Of a DNA stretch of 64,000 nucleotides, positions 1-8,486 are shown piece by piece. The stretch is taken from NCBI GenBank assembly GCA_904830895.1, contig LR882958.1, positions 4,483,501 to 4,547,500 of the forward strand, in the 5' to 3' direction. Made by a program: the position numbers and the translations under genes. This DNA comes from Planktothrix rubescens CCAP 1459/22. GTDB lineage: Bacteria; Cyanobacteriota; Cyanobacteriia; Cyanobacteriales; Microcoleaceae. Each line of letters starts with the position of its first letter. The stretch's first letter is position 1. The notes beneath the pieces were generated by a model that saw only the letters and a list, made by a program, of their open reading frames with translations, was not told the origin of the DNA and made no database searches.

Positions 1-419
1 GCTGCGATATTGTATTATCCCATCCTACGGTATCAGGATTACATATTGAAATTTTTTTTGATCCATCCAATCATAACTTCTATCTGAAAAATTTACGAGA
101 AACTAACCCACCAATAATTAATAATCAAAAGTTAATAACGAGTGAGGTTATTTTAAATTCAGGGAATAACATACAATTGGGACAGCAGCAATTAGAAATA
201 ATTGCGGTTTCTTTTGAACATTTTTCAATTGCACCAACACTATTATTTTCCCCCGATGAACTAATATCAAAAGCTCCTGTTCATCTCAATCTTGTACAAT
301 ATGGTTTACAGTGTCCTCAATGCGATCGCGTTTCCTCTTATGAACAGTTAAATATAGGTTGTCCTTGGTGTGGAACGTCCTTAGCAGCAGCAGTTAGTGT
401 GGTTTTATCCACCCAATAG
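1..419 (+). CDS. FHA-domain protein with C-terminal zinc ribbon, 5' end outside window
   Basis: The frame is open from the window edge to a stop at 417-419, so this is the C-terminal part of a longer gene; the TTG at 177 is internal. The visible residues read as the second half of a forkhead-associated (FHA) phosphopeptide-binding domain: a VLSHPTVSGLHIEI stretch corresponding to the conserved S/H core, then LNSGNNIQLGQQQL. After it comes a CPQC-x12-CPWC pair of Cys knuckles, typical of a small zinc ribbon. It lies 38 bp upstream of a second FHA gene on the same strand, so the two are probably co-transcribed and may act in phosphothreonine signalling. The real start and total length cannot be seen. 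Confidence 0.8.
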   Translation, partial: CDIVLSHPTVSGLHIEIFFDPSNHNFYLKNLRETNPPIINNQKLITSEVILNSGNNIQLGQQQLEIIAVSFEHFSIAPTLLFSPDELISKAPVHLNLVQYGLQCPQCDRVSSYEQLNIGCPWCGTSLAAAVSVVLSTQ

Positions 420-457
420 ATAATAGATAAATCTCAAAAATAAAGACTAAAAAACGG

Positions 458-2443
458 ATGCAAATTCGACTGAGTTGGCAAAATTTAGAAACAGGAGAAT
501 GGCGAACCCCGGTTCTAACCTTACCCATTGCATTAGGAAGGGTTTTTGAACGAATGCCTTCTACGGTGAATGGAGAAAAGGTTTCTCGGATTGTTTTAAC
601 GGGGGAAAGAGTCTCGCGTTTTCATGGGTTAATTACCCGGGAACAAGGAAACTTAATGGTGACAGATACCGGAAGCCGAAATGGAATTTTAGTAAATGGA
701 ATTGTTCAAACTCGTTGTTGTATTCAAGAGGGAGATACTTTACAAATTGGTGAATATAATATTACAATTTCTTTTATTACTAATACTTTTAACATTCCTA
801 ATCAAAAATTATCACAAATTTCCTTTAATCCTCAAACAGATTTACCCGTTCCCAATCTTTCTACTCCGACAATATCCTCATCAAATCAAGAGAGTTTCCC
901 TCCTCCATCATTTCTCGATCCCGCTCAAGTTTCTTTAACCCAATTACAAGCCACAGGATTACCGATTGAGCAAATTGATTATCTAACTATTGGGGCAGGA
1001 TTAGGGAGTTTTGTTTGGGTTGATGCCCTCAGAATTTCCGGGGTTAAATCCAATCAAATTATAGCGTTAGGAATGGAAAATAAACCCTATACTCGTTATC
1101 AAAGATTATGTTTAAATTCCCAAATTCCTCCCCATGAAAGGTTACGTTCTAATTCTGATTCCTGTCCCGATAATCTTTGGGGATGGCCGAGTTATGCCCT
1201 ACGAGAATCCTATACAGAATGGTGTAAAGGCAAATTTTCCACCGCTTTAAATTTACTCTGGCAAGTGTTTTCAGAACCGACTTTTGCCCAGACCTATACC
1301 CCCCGTTCTGGTCATGTTTTTGATGCGATTGATCGAGAAGATAATCGGATTGAATGGTCAAAAATATATCGCTATGGCCGGGTAAAAAATATTAGAAAAA
1401 CTACCGATGGACGTTATGCAATTGCCTATTCTTGTTCTACAGAAAATCGTCGAGATCATGGTTTTATTATTGCCCGATATGTTCATTTAGCGACGGGTTA
1501 TCCCGCGATTCAATTTCTTCCAGATTTACAGACTTATCGAGAACAAACCCAAGATTTTAAATCCGTTGTCAATGCCTATGAATATCATCAACATATTTAT
1601 GATCATTTAGAACAATCGGGGGGAATAGTAATTATCCGGGGTCGGGGAATTGTGGCTTCTCGAATTTTACAGCGTCTTTATGAAGCTAGATCTAAAAATT
1701 CTCAGATCCAAATTTTACATTTAATGCGATCGCCCAAAGCCCAAGGAAATCAATTTCAACAAGCAAAAAGAACCATTGAAAATCATTTTGAATTTCAACC
1801 CTTTAACTGGCCCAAAGCCTCTTGGGGCGGTGATTTACGCCAACAATTAGAATTAGCTAATCCCCAAGAACGATTACAACTCTTAGAACAGTGGGGAGGA
1901 ACCACCACAGCTAACCGAAAAGACTGGCGAAATATTATTAATCAAGGACTGCGCCAAGGGTGGTATCGGATTACTTTTGGAACCGTTGAACAGGTGGAAC
2001 CCAGTCCTACGGGTCGCACTTTAACAACCATTCGAGAACATGGGTTAAATGCTCACCTTGAGTTAGAGGCGGATTTTATTATTGATGCGACTGGATTAGA
2101 GGCAAAAGTCAATACAAATCCCTTATTAAAGGATTTAGTAGTTCATTATAATTTGCCATTAAATGCGTTAGGAAGATTGAGTGTAGCGAATGATTTTGAA
2201 CTGGTGGAAATGCGGAATTCTACGGTATTAAATGATGCTGTAGGCGGTCGGATGTATGCCACGGGTGCAATTACTTTGGGGGGCCCCTATGCGGCCGTCG
2301 ATAGCTTTTTGGGATTGCAATATGCGGCGTTAATTTCTTTGGAAAGTTTGGCTTCTATTTCTGCGCCGGGGTTAGGCAAATTAAAGGGATGGCGATCGCT
2401 CTTACAATGGTTTAAATGGGTGAATAATCAACCTCCCAACTAA
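458..2443 (+). CDS. FHA domain fused to FAD/NAD(P)-binding oxidoreductase-like domain
   Basis: A 661-residue protein with two parts. Residues ~1-110 form an FHA domain: GRVFERMP at the first strand, ERVSRFHGLI containing the S-x-x-H core, and DTGSRNGILVNG with the conserved N-G. After a Pro/Ser-rich linker (~110-165), residues ~170-640 resemble a flavin-type Rossmann oxidoreductase: IDYLTIGAGLGSF near the start, an internal GGIVIIRGRGIVAS second nucleotide-binding turn, and DFIIDATGLEAK, the late ATG motif of FAD/NAD(P) monooxygenase-like proteins. The domain combination suggests a redox enzyme recruited or controlled by a phosphorylated partner. The first Gly cluster (GAGLGSF) fits GxGxxG loosely, so activity is not certain. 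The substrate is unknown. It follows the upstream FHA gene closely. Confidence 0.75.
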   Translation: MQIRLSWQNLETGEWRTPVLTLPIALGRVFERMPSTVNGEKVSRIVLTGERVSRFHGLITREQGNLMVTDTGSRNGILVNGIVQTRCCIQEGDTLQIGEYNITISFITNTFNIPNQKLSQISFNPQTDLPVPNLSTPTISSSNQESFPPPSFLDPAQVSLTQLQATGLPIEQIDYLTIGAGLGSFVWVDALRISGVKSNQIIALGMENKPYTRYQRLCLNSQIPPHERLRSNSDSCPDNLWGWPSYALRESYTEWCKGKFSTALNLLWQVFSEPTFAQTYTPRSGHVFDAIDREDNRIEWSKIYRYGRVKNIRKTTDGRYAIAYSCSTENRRDHGFIIARYVHLATGYPAIQFLPDLQTYREQTQDFKSVVNAYEYHQHIYDHLEQSGGIVIIRGRGIVASRILQRLYEARSKNSQIQILHLMRSPKAQGNQFQQAKRTIENHFEFQPFNWPKASWGGDLRQQLELANPQERLQLLEQWGGTTTANRKDWRNIINQGLRQGWYRITFGTVEQVEPSPTGRTLTTIREHGLNAHLELEADFIIDATGLEAKVNTNPLLKDLVVHYNLPLNALGRLSVANDFELVEMRNSTVLNDAVGGRMYATGAITLGGPYAAVDSFLGLQYAALISLESLASISAPGLGKLKGWRSLLQWFKWVNNQPPN

Positions 2444-2773
2444 AAATCCCAATTATTTATAATTACTCAGTTTTTTTGCCTGATTCGCCGAAAATTGGGG
2501 ACTCAATTTGACTCCCCAATTCTGTAAAATGAAACAGCCTTACTGATTCAGGGGGGTAAGGGAGATCTGATATAGCAACCGCCAAGGCAGTTAAGACACC
2601 AGACGGATCTTGGAACCCAGACGGTAAAGTGTTTTCCCCCCAAACCCCCCGTGCACGGGGGGTTTGGGGGGGCTGTTCCCTGTTATATCAGAAAAAATCA
2701 ACTAACTTTCAGTTTTATAGCTTATTTTTAGCTGACATTTGATACCCACCGTCGGATATCTCGCCCCTATCTA
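2444..2773. other. Intergenic region between convergent genes, 330 bp
   Basis: Separates the FHA-oxidoreductase gene from the end of rpsN. No gene was recognised. It holds a strong G/C-rich palindrome (separate entry) that could act as a bidirectional terminator or be a dispersed repeat. The rest is AT-rich with no other clear structure. Confidence 0.6.
2636..2672. repeat. G/C-rich palindrome centred on GTGCAC
   Basis: Near-perfect inverted repeat: a C6-AAA-C6 arm, a GTGCAC centre and a G6-TTT-G7 arm. It lies between convergent genes where a terminator is expected, but it has no flanking T-run. A closely related palindrome (C8-AAA-C7, GTGCAC, G7-CTA-G8) lies inside the tnpB gene at 13093-13134. 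That marks it as a dispersed repeat rather than a simple terminator. Confidence 0.8.
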
Positions 2774-3076
2774 TTACCAACTGGACTTAACCACACCGGG
2801 TAATAATCCTGCGTGGGCCATTTCACGGATAACGTTACGAGACAATCCAAAATCCCGATAGAACCCTCTGGGACGTCCAGTTAACCAGCAACGGTTTCTG
2901 ACACGGGTTCTGGAACTATCGCGGGGGAGTTGTTGGATTTTGCGGTGAATTTCCATTTTTTCCAATTGAGACCCAGCTTGCTCAAACTGGTCTTTCAGAT
3001 CAGCGCGTTTTTCCGCATATTTTTCTACCGTTCTTTTGCGCTTATTATTGCGCTCAATCATGCTTTTTTTAGCCAT
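2774..3076 (-). CDS. rpsN: 30S ribosomal protein S14
   Basis: A 100-residue protein that matches bacterial S14 over its whole length: basic N-terminus [10 protein letters not shown], the [11 protein letters not shown] segment, then [15 protein letters not shown] and the terminal GVVKSSW. It is the long form without the four zinc-binding Cys of the short S14 type. It binds 16S rRNA in the head of the small subunit. It is the last gene of a minus-strand run rseP-nth-rpsN, one base after the nth stop codon, so it is probably co-transcribed with them. It lies outside the main ribosomal protein operons. Confidence 0.97.
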   Translation of the reverse strand: MAKKSMIERNNKRKRTVEKYAEKRADLKDQFEQAGSQLEKMEIHRKIQQLPRDSSRTRVRNRCWLTGRPRGFYRDFGLSRNVIREMAHAGLLPGVVKSSW

Positions 3077-3077
3077 A

Positions 3078-3797
3078 TTAAGGCTGTTCTCCTTGTAAAT
3101 AATTATTTATGCTAAAGCCAAGTTTTTTTCCTGCGCTGGGGACGGTTGATCCTTGAGCAGAGGGGCATAAATCAGACAATTCGCAATTATAACACATTGG
3201 ACTACGCGCTGTACAGACGGCCCGACCATGATAAATTAAGCGAATTGACCAATTTTCCCAATCCTCCCGGGGAATCAAAGGCATTAGATCCCGCTCAATC
3301 CGAATTGGATCGTTATGGGAAGTCAGTCCTAGCCGTTGACTCAGCCGTTTAACATGGGTATCCACCGTCACCCCCATATTAATCCCATAGCCATGGGCTA
3401 ACACCACGTTAGCGGTCTTACGAGCTACCCCTGGGAGTTCTAAGAGTTGTTCCATCACTTTTGGCGGTTGTCCCCCGTATTTTTCCGCCAACAGTTGACA
3501 GGAGCCTTGTATATGGCGGGCTTTGTTCCGATAAAATCCCGTTGACCGTACCAGGGTTTCCAGTTCGGTAATATCGGCTTTGGCTAAACTTTGGGCGTCG
3601 GGAAACCGAGCAAATAGGGCGGGAGTGACTTTATTTACCCGTTCATCTGTGCATTGAGCCGATAGAATTGTGGCGACTAATAATTGCACCGGGGTTTGAT
3701 AATTTAAACTACAGGTTGCATCGGGATATAGATGCTTGAGTCGCAATAAAATTTCTAAGGCTCGTTGTTTTGGGGTACGCTTTTTCTGAGTCACCAT
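3078..3797 (-). CDS. nth: Endonuclease III (DNA glycosylase/AP lyase)
   Basis: A 239-residue base-excision repair enzyme that removes oxidised pyrimidines and cleaves the abasic site. The helix-hairpin-helix [13 protein letters not shown] carries the catalytic Lys (K127), and VDTHVKR carries the catalytic Asp (D146). The C-terminal [4Fe-4S] loop has the family spacing C195-x6-C202-x2-C205-x5-C211. The length fits, with ~25 extra C-terminal residues of no known role. The start ATG lies 9 bp after rseP and the stop is directly before rpsN, which supports an operon. Confidence 0.97.
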   Translation of the reverse strand: MVTQKKRTPKQRALEILLRLKHLYPDATCSLNYQTPVQLLVATILSAQCTDERVNKVTPALFARFPDAQSLAKADITELETLVRSTGFYRNKARHIQGSCQLLAEKYGGQPPKVMEQLLELPGVARKTANVVLAHGYGINMGVTVDTHVKRLSQRLGLTSHNDPIRIERDLMPLIPREDWENWSIRLIYHGRAVCTARSPMCYNCELSDLCPSAQGSTVPSAGKKLGFSINNYLQGEQP

Positions 3798-3806
3798 ATT
3801 AATTAC

Positions 3807-4910
3807 TTACTGTTGAAATAGCGATCGCACCCAACTTAAATCCGTTAAATTAATCGTATCTCGAATAATCAAGAAAACCCCTAATCCTAATAACAACATC
3901 AAACCCGTTTGCATCACATTTTCTTGAATTTTCTCAGGTAAGGGTTTACCGCTAAGGGCTTCAAATAACAAAAAGGCTAACTGACCGCCATCTAAAGCCG
4001 GAAGGGGTAAAATATTAATGAAGGCTAAATTAATACTAATTAACGCCGCAAATTGCAACAAATTCCATGGATCGGAACGGGCAATATCGGCCCCAAATTT
4101 GACAATTCCCACCGGGCCAGATAGCTGTTCTGCGGTTTCACTAAATCGACTAATCAGTTGTCCAAAACCAGATGCAGTTAAGTTAATAATCCGTTGAAAT
4201 TCCGTTGCACCCTTGCTTAATGCTTCAATTGGGTTCGCAGCCCGATGACGAACAATAGTGCCATTCGCGGTTAACTGTACTCCAATCCGACCTTTCCCAT
4301 CACTTGCTAAATCGGGAACCAGGTTAACAGATACCAGTTGATCCTGTCTTTTAATCTGTACTGATAAAGGTTGATTCGGATGGGTTTGAATAGCTGCAAT
4401 TAAGGTTTTAATCGAAGTTTCAGAAGCCCCTAATTCCTGACCATCCACTGCCAAAATAATATCTTTAGATTCAATTCCAGCCCGATGAGCGGCGGAATCA
4501 ACATTTTGAGTAACTTCTGCAACTTTTACACCAGGTTCCTGATTAAAACTGGGAACCCCAATAATTCCAATTTGAGTCACCAATAATAAATAGGCAAAAA
4601 TCAAATTAGCAATCACCCCGGCACTAATCACAATTGCACGATCTAAAACCGGACGATTACTGAGTAAATTCGGATCATTTTTGGGAATGGTACTCTCAGG
4701 ATCATCATCGGGAAATCCCACATATCCCCCTAATGGTAAACCTCTAATTGCATATTCTGTTTCTGACCCTTGATATTTCCATAATATCGGGCCAAAGCCA
4801 ATAGAAAAGCGATTAACATGGATATGCTGGAAACGGGCGGCTAAAAAATGTCCCAGTTCATGAACGAAAATCAACACCGCAAGAACGGCGATCGCTGCCA
4901 ATATTGACAT
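3807..4910 (-). CDS. rseP: RIP metalloprotease (site-2 protease family)
   Basis: A 367-residue multi-pass membrane zinc protease. The active-site VHELGH lies at residues 16-21 in the first membrane helix. A PDZ domain occupies about 110-200 (VAEVTQNVDSAAHRAGIESKDIILAVDG). The second metal-ligand motif LPALDGGQL is near residue 305, followed by a last membrane helix. The family performs regulated intramembrane cleavage of anti-sigma factors or signal-peptide remnants; the substrate here is unknown. It heads the rseP-nth-rpsN run and is divergent from gcvT across 174 bp that must hold both promoters. Confidence 0.94.
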   Translation of the reverse strand: MSILAAIAVLAVLIFVHELGHFLAARFQHIHVNRFSIGFGPILWKYQGSETEYAIRGLPLGGYVGFPDDDPESTIPKNDPNLLSNRPVLDRAIVISAGVIANLIFAYLLLVTQIGIIGVPSFNQEPGVKVAEVTQNVDSAAHRAGIESKDIILAVDGQELGASETSIKTLIAAIQTHPNQPLSVQIKRQDQLVSVNLVPDLASDGKGRIGVQLTANGTIVRHRAANPIEALSKGATEFQRIINLTASGFGQLISRFSETAEQLSGPVGIVKFGADIARSDPWNLLQFAALISINLAFINILPLPALDGGQLAFLLFEALSGKPLPEKIQENVMQTGLMLLLGLGVFLIIRDTINLTDLSWVRSLFQQ

Positions 4911-5084
4911 GAATAAATCCTGTAAAACGACAATTGAGCGGTTCTAACCATTCTAATATCAGAACTCAGTTGTTGGGTATTGAGAGTTGGTTTAACAACG
5001 GTAGTATGATAATCACAACGGGAGAAATTCAACGATTGACCCAAAAACCCATCGTCACCCGAAAACCGAAACCTGATACTGAAC

Positions 5085-6215
5085 ATGACAACGACCCTTT
5101 CTCATACTCCCCTGTATAACGTCTCCGTTGAACTGAATGGCCGCATGGTGCCCTTCGCAGGTTGGGAAATGGCGGTTCAATTTAGCGGAATTAACCTAGA
5201 ACATCAAGCTGTCCGTCAAGCGGTGGGAATGTTTGATATCTCCCACATGGGCAAATTTGTTCTGCGCGGGGAAAAACTCATCGAAGCCTTACAATCCCTT
5301 GTCCCTTCGGATTTGAGCCGTTTACAGCCAGGTGAAGCCCAATATAGCGCCCTTTTAAATGCCCAGGGGGGAATTTTAGACGATATTATTTTTTATGATC
5401 AGGGGATTGACCCGGTAACGAATCTGCCGCAAGGGGTGATGATTGTGAATGCGGCGACAAAATCCCGTGATAAAGCTTGGATTATTGCCCATATTGAAGA
5501 TCAGGCGATAGTATTAGAAGACTTATCGCGAGATAAAGTCCTATTAGCGGTTCAAGGGCCCCAGGCTGAAGCCACATTACAGCCTTTTGTCGGGGATAGT
5601 CTTTCTGAAGTTAAATTTTTTGGTCATATTACCACCACCGTACTCGGAAAACCAGCCTTCATTGCCCGCACCGGATACACCGGAGAAGATGGTTTTGAAG
5701 TCATGGTTGCTCCTTCTGTTGGTGTGGAATTATGGAAAAGTTTAGCCACTGCGGGGGTAATTCCCTGTGGTTTAGGTGCTAGAGATACCCTGCGTTTAGA
5801 AGCGGCAATGGCTTTATATGGACAAGATATTAGTTTAACTACTACTCCCTTAGAAGCGGGTTTAAATTGGATTATTCATTGGGAAACTAAAGGAAAATTT
5901 ATTGGTCGTCAAGCTTTAGAACAGCAAAAAGCTGCCGGAGTAACTCAAAAATTAGTGGGTTTAGAAATGCAAGGACGACATATTGCTCGTCACGGATATC
6001 CGGTTTTATTTAATGGTCAAACCGTGGGAGAAATTACCAGTGGAACCCTATCACCAACGTTAGGAAAAGCCATTTCTATGGCCTATGTTCCCACAGCATT
6101 ATCCAAAATTGGTCAATCTTTAGATATTGAAATTCGGGGCAAAACCTACCCAGCAACGGTGGTTAAACGTCCCTTCTATCGTTCTCCTAATCGTCCCAAA
6201 AACCCAAAAACCTAA
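5085..6215 (+). CDS. gcvT: Aminomethyltransferase, glycine cleavage system T protein
   Basis: A 376-residue protein with the family signatures [10 protein letters not shown], the [10 protein letters not shown] segment and [11 protein letters not shown]. It transfers the methylene group from the aminomethylated H protein to tetrahydrofolate. In cyanobacteria this serves the photorespiratory glycine pathway. The start ATG at 5085 aligns with the normal N-terminus ([22 protein letters not shown]). The gcvH and gcvP genes are not adjacent. A hairpin repeat follows immediately downstream. Confidence 0.96.
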   Translation: MTTTLSHTPLYNVSVELNGRMVPFAGWEMAVQFSGINLEHQAVRQAVGMFDISHMGKFVLRGEKLIEALQSLVPSDLSRLQPGEAQYSALLNAQGGILDDIIFYDQGIDPVTNLPQGVMIVNAATKSRDKAWIIAHIEDQAIVLEDLSRDKVLLAVQGPQAEATLQPFVGDSLSEVKFFGHITTTVLGKPAFIARTGYTGEDGFEVMVAPSVGVELWKSLATAGVIPCGLGARDTLRLEAAMALYGQDISLTTTPLEAGLNWIIHWETKGKFIGRQALEQQKAAGVTQKLVGLEMQGRHIARHGYPVLFNGQTVGEITSGTLSPTLGKAISMAYVPTALSKIGQSLDIEIRGKTYPATVVKRPFYRSPNRPKNPKT

Positions 6216-6219
6216 GCCC

Positions 6220-6270
6220 TCGTTGTTGCGCTTTAGCGCTCTTAGGAGGGGCTAAAGCCCAACAACAAAG
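6220..6270. repeat. Double-hairpin repeat downstream of gcvT
   Basis: Two short perfect palindromes, GCGCTTTAGCGC and GGGCTAAAGCCC, lie within a larger imperfect inverted repeat (TTGTTG ... CAACAA). The structure could terminate gcvT transcription. The core GGGCTAAAGCC also occurs in the left-end hairpin of the tnpB element at 13621-13641, so it may be a REP-like sequence related to that family. That relationship is inference. Confidence 0.55.
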
Positions 6271-6277
6271 TTTATTT

Positions 6278-7186
6278 ATGAAAATTGCAATCTTATCCCA
6301 GGATGGTTCCCTATATTCTACTAGAAGAATCAGGCAAGCAGGGGAACAACGGGGGCATGAGATAGAAATTATTGATTATTTAAGATGTCATATTTCACTG
6401 AGTTCCCAGAGTCCCACTGTGATTTATGAAGGCAGATATTTAAAAGAATTTGATGCAATTATTCCCAGAATTGGCGCGTCAAAAACCTTTTATGGAACGG
6501 TGATTGTCCGTCAATTTGAACTAATGGGAATATTGACTTTGAATGAATCCCAAGCTATTGCTCGTTCCCGTGATAAATTAAATGCGTTACAAAGTTTAGC
6601 TAAAGAAGGGATTCATTTACCTAAAACCGGATTTACTACTTCTATTAAGGATATTGATAGTTTAATTCAACAGGTGGGGGGTGCGCCTTTAATTATTAAA
6701 TTATTGGAAGGAACTCAAGGGATGGGGGTAATTTTAGCTGACACTTATCAATCGGCTAAATCGATTATTGAAGCGTTTCAAGGGTTAAATATTGATGTTT
6801 TAGTTCAGGAATTTATTCCTGAAGCGGATGGGGAAGATTTACGCTGTTTAGTGATTGGTGATAAAGTTGTGGCGACAATGAAACGCATCAGTAACCCTGG
6901 AGAATTTCGAGCTAATTTACATCGAGGTGGGAAAGCAGAAAATGTTAAATTAACCGCAGAAGAACGAAATATGGCGATTAAATCCGCAAAAGTGATGGGA
7001 TTAAAATTAGCAGGAGTTGATTTGATTCGTTCCCATCAAGGGCCATTGGTTTTAGAGGTGAATTCATCCCCTGGACTGGAGGGAATTGAAACCGTTACGG
7101 GTATTGATATTTCCGATAAAATTATTGAATGTTTGGAGAAAAATGCGATGAAAAGAAAAACACAAAAAATGGAGAATAAAAAATGA
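6278..7186 (+). CDS. rimK: RimK-type ATP-grasp ligase (ribosomal protein S6 glutamate ligase-like)
   Basis: A 302-residue ATP-grasp enzyme, close in length to E. coli RimK (~300). Visible family features are [44 protein letters not shown] in the nucleotide-binding subdomain, [15 protein letters not shown], and the metal and substrate segment [23 protein letters not shown]. RimK adds Glu residues to the C-terminus of ribosomal protein S6; relatives act on other amino acids or peptides, so the exact acceptor is uncertain. The last ~15 residues are a Lys-rich tail outside the fold. Confidence 0.9.
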   Translation: MKIAILSQDGSLYSTRRIRQAGEQRGHEIEIIDYLRCHISLSSQSPTVIYEGRYLKEFDAIIPRIGASKTFYGTVIVRQFELMGILTLNESQAIARSRDKLNALQSLAKEGIHLPKTGFTTSIKDIDSLIQQVGGAPLIIKLLEGTQGMGVILADTYQSAKSIIEAFQGLNIDVLVQEFIPEADGEDLRCLVIGDKVVATMKRISNPGEFRANLHRGGKAENVKLTAEERNMAIKSAKVMGLKLAGVDLIRSHQGPLVLEVNSSPGLEGIETVTGIDISDKIIECLEKNAMKRKTQKMENKK

Positions 7187-7237
7187 AATAAATGTTCTGA
7201 TTGTCTGTTAAAATTATTAACAACGGAGGTAAATACA

Positions 7238-7978
7238 ATGGCACTCACGGCCCAACAAATCGCAGATTTAATGCCGGATACGAGTCAATTAGAAAGTGAT
7301 GAACCGGAAATGGAAAGTTCTTTACATTATTTACAATTAGCCTTGTTAGCTTCTTGTTTAGATTGGCTCTGGCGAGATCGAGAGGATTATTTTATTGGAG
7401 CCAATTTAACTATTTATTATAGTCAACAACAACTCAAAAATCGAGAGTTTAGAGGCCCAGACTTTTTTGTTGCTAAAAATACGGCAAAACGTCCTCGTCG
7501 CTCTTGGGTTGTCTGGCAAGAAGATGGTAAATATCCCGATATAATTATAGAATTACTCTCGGATTCTACAGCAAAAATTGATCGAGGAGAAAAGAAAAAT
7601 CTGTATCAAAATCGGTTTAGAACCCCGGAATATTTCTGGTTTTCTCCCGAAGATTTAGAGTTAGCTGGATTTCGCTTAAGTGGTGAGGAGTATGAACCCA
7701 TTTTACTGAATGAATCGGGGTTATTATGGAGTCATGTATTAGGATTATATTTGGGAATTTATCACAATCAATTGCGTTATTTTAGTGCAGCCGGGGAATT
7801 AATTGCCACCCCACAAGAAGCCGCACTTCAATCTCAAATCTTAGCTGAAACCGAACGTCAACGGGCTGAAACCGAACACCAACGGGCTGAAACCGAACGT
7901 CAACGGGCTGAAACCGAACACCAACGGGCTGAACGTTTAGCAGAAAGACTCCGAGCATTAGGAATTAATCCCGACTAA
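7238..7978 (+). CDS. Uma2 family (DUF820) putative nuclease with heptad-repeat tail
   Basis: A 246-residue member of the large cyanobacterial Uma2 family, which has a PD-(D/E)XK nuclease-like fold. The putative active-site residues are the D of GPDFFVA, the E of DIIIELLSDST and the Lys pair in RGEKKNLY. The C-terminal ~40 residues are four near-identical AETERQR/AETEHQR heptads encoded by 21-bp tandem repeats, predicting a coiled coil. An AACGGAGGT ribosome-binding site precedes the ATG at 7238. The function of the family is not established. A second, distantly related copy lies at 23941-24642. Confidence 0.88.
   Translation: MALTAQQIADLMPDTSQLESDEPEMESSLHYLQLALLASCLDWLWRDREDYFIGANLTIYYSQQQLKNREFRGPDFFVAKNTAKRPRRSWVVWQEDGKYPDIIIELLSDSTAKIDRGEKKNLYQNRFRTPEYFWFSPEDLELAGFRLSGEEYEPILLNESGLLWSHVLGLYLGIYHNQLRYFSAAGELIATPQEAALQSQILAETERQRAETEHQRAETERQRAETEHQRAERLAERLRALGINPD
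7844..7927 (+). repeat. Four 21-bp tandem repeats inside the Uma2 gene
   Basis: Four consecutive in-frame 21-bp units beginning GCTGAAACCGAA, in which the CGT and CAC variants alternate (A-B-A-B). The alternation implies duplication of a 42-bp unit. They encode heptads of the coiled-coil tail and could vary in copy number between strains. Confidence 0.9.
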
Positions 7979-7980
7979 TG

Positions 7981-8040
7981 TAGTAGAGACGTTGCATGAA
8001 AAGTCTAATTTAGTAGAGACATTGTATACAACCTCTCTAC
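7981..8040. repeat. Degenerate GTAGAGACNTTG palindromic repeat
   Basis: A half copy (TAGTAGAGACGTTGCAT) is followed by a nearly complete inverted repeat at 8013-8040 with arms GTAGAGA and TCTCTAC around a TTGTATACAA core. From general knowledge, similar GTAGAGACGTTGCAT palindromes are common between genes in filamentous cyanobacteria. It could also terminate the upstream Uma2 gene. Confidence 0.6.
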
Positions 8041-8124
8041 AGAGGTGTTTTTACCCAAATAAAACCCTTAAGATGAGGAAGGCAGGTTATAATTTGTTAC
8101 CGAAGTTAGCAAAACTTAAGTTTT

Positions 8125-8442
8125 ATGAGTAAACCCGCCGTGAATTCGTTTTTTGTAGGCCGTGCCTTAGCTGAAGGACTATACGAACAACTGGGAAATA
8201 GTCTGACCAACGCTTTGAGTGAACTCGGAAAATTTGAGGCCGAACAGAAAGAGCATCTACGCTCATTTACCCAACAGGTGATGGAACGCGCCACCCAAGA
8301 AGTGGCAACCGTTGTTGGCGATAGTAACTTTCCCGCATCTAACAGTGAACCCGTAGACTTACAGGCCACTATTGACGAACTGCGGGCCGAAGTTGCGGAA
8401 TTACGCTCCGAACTGCAACAGTACCGTAATCGTACCGTTTAA
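8125..8442 (+). CDS. Small conserved cyanobacterial coiled-coil protein (DUF6825-like)
   Basis: A 105-residue acidic protein. The N-terminal half (NSFFVGRALAEGLYEQL) is amphipathic helix, and residues ~73-100 (VDLQATIDELRAEVAELRSEL) form a clear two- to three-heptad coiled coil. It has no signal peptide or membrane segment. It resembles a family found only in cyanobacteria and described as thylakoid-associated, but that recall is uncertain. It lies 44 bp before the UbiB-like kinase on the same strand. Confidence 0.7.
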   Translation: MSKPAVNSFFVGRALAEGLYEQLGNSLTNALSELGKFEAEQKEHLRSFTQQVMERATQEVATVVGDSNFPASNSEPVDLQATIDELRAEVAELRSELQQYRNRTV

Positions 8443-8486
8443 ACTCTTTTGTAGTCAAAATACGCGCTTATTGGGTTAACTTCATT

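Noticed and set aside
1149-1361. Minus-strand open frame inside the FHA-oxidoreductase gene
   Set aside because: It is antisense to a clear coding region and has no recognisable domain.
4911-5084. Glycine riboswitch upstream of gcvT
   Set aside because: The leader is short and I could not find the paired conserved core of glycine aptamers or a downstream expression-platform hairpin.
7844-7927. Tandem 21-bp repeats considered as a CRISPR or regulatory repeat
   Set aside because: The units are contiguous without spacers, lie in frame inside a coding gene and encode heptads.
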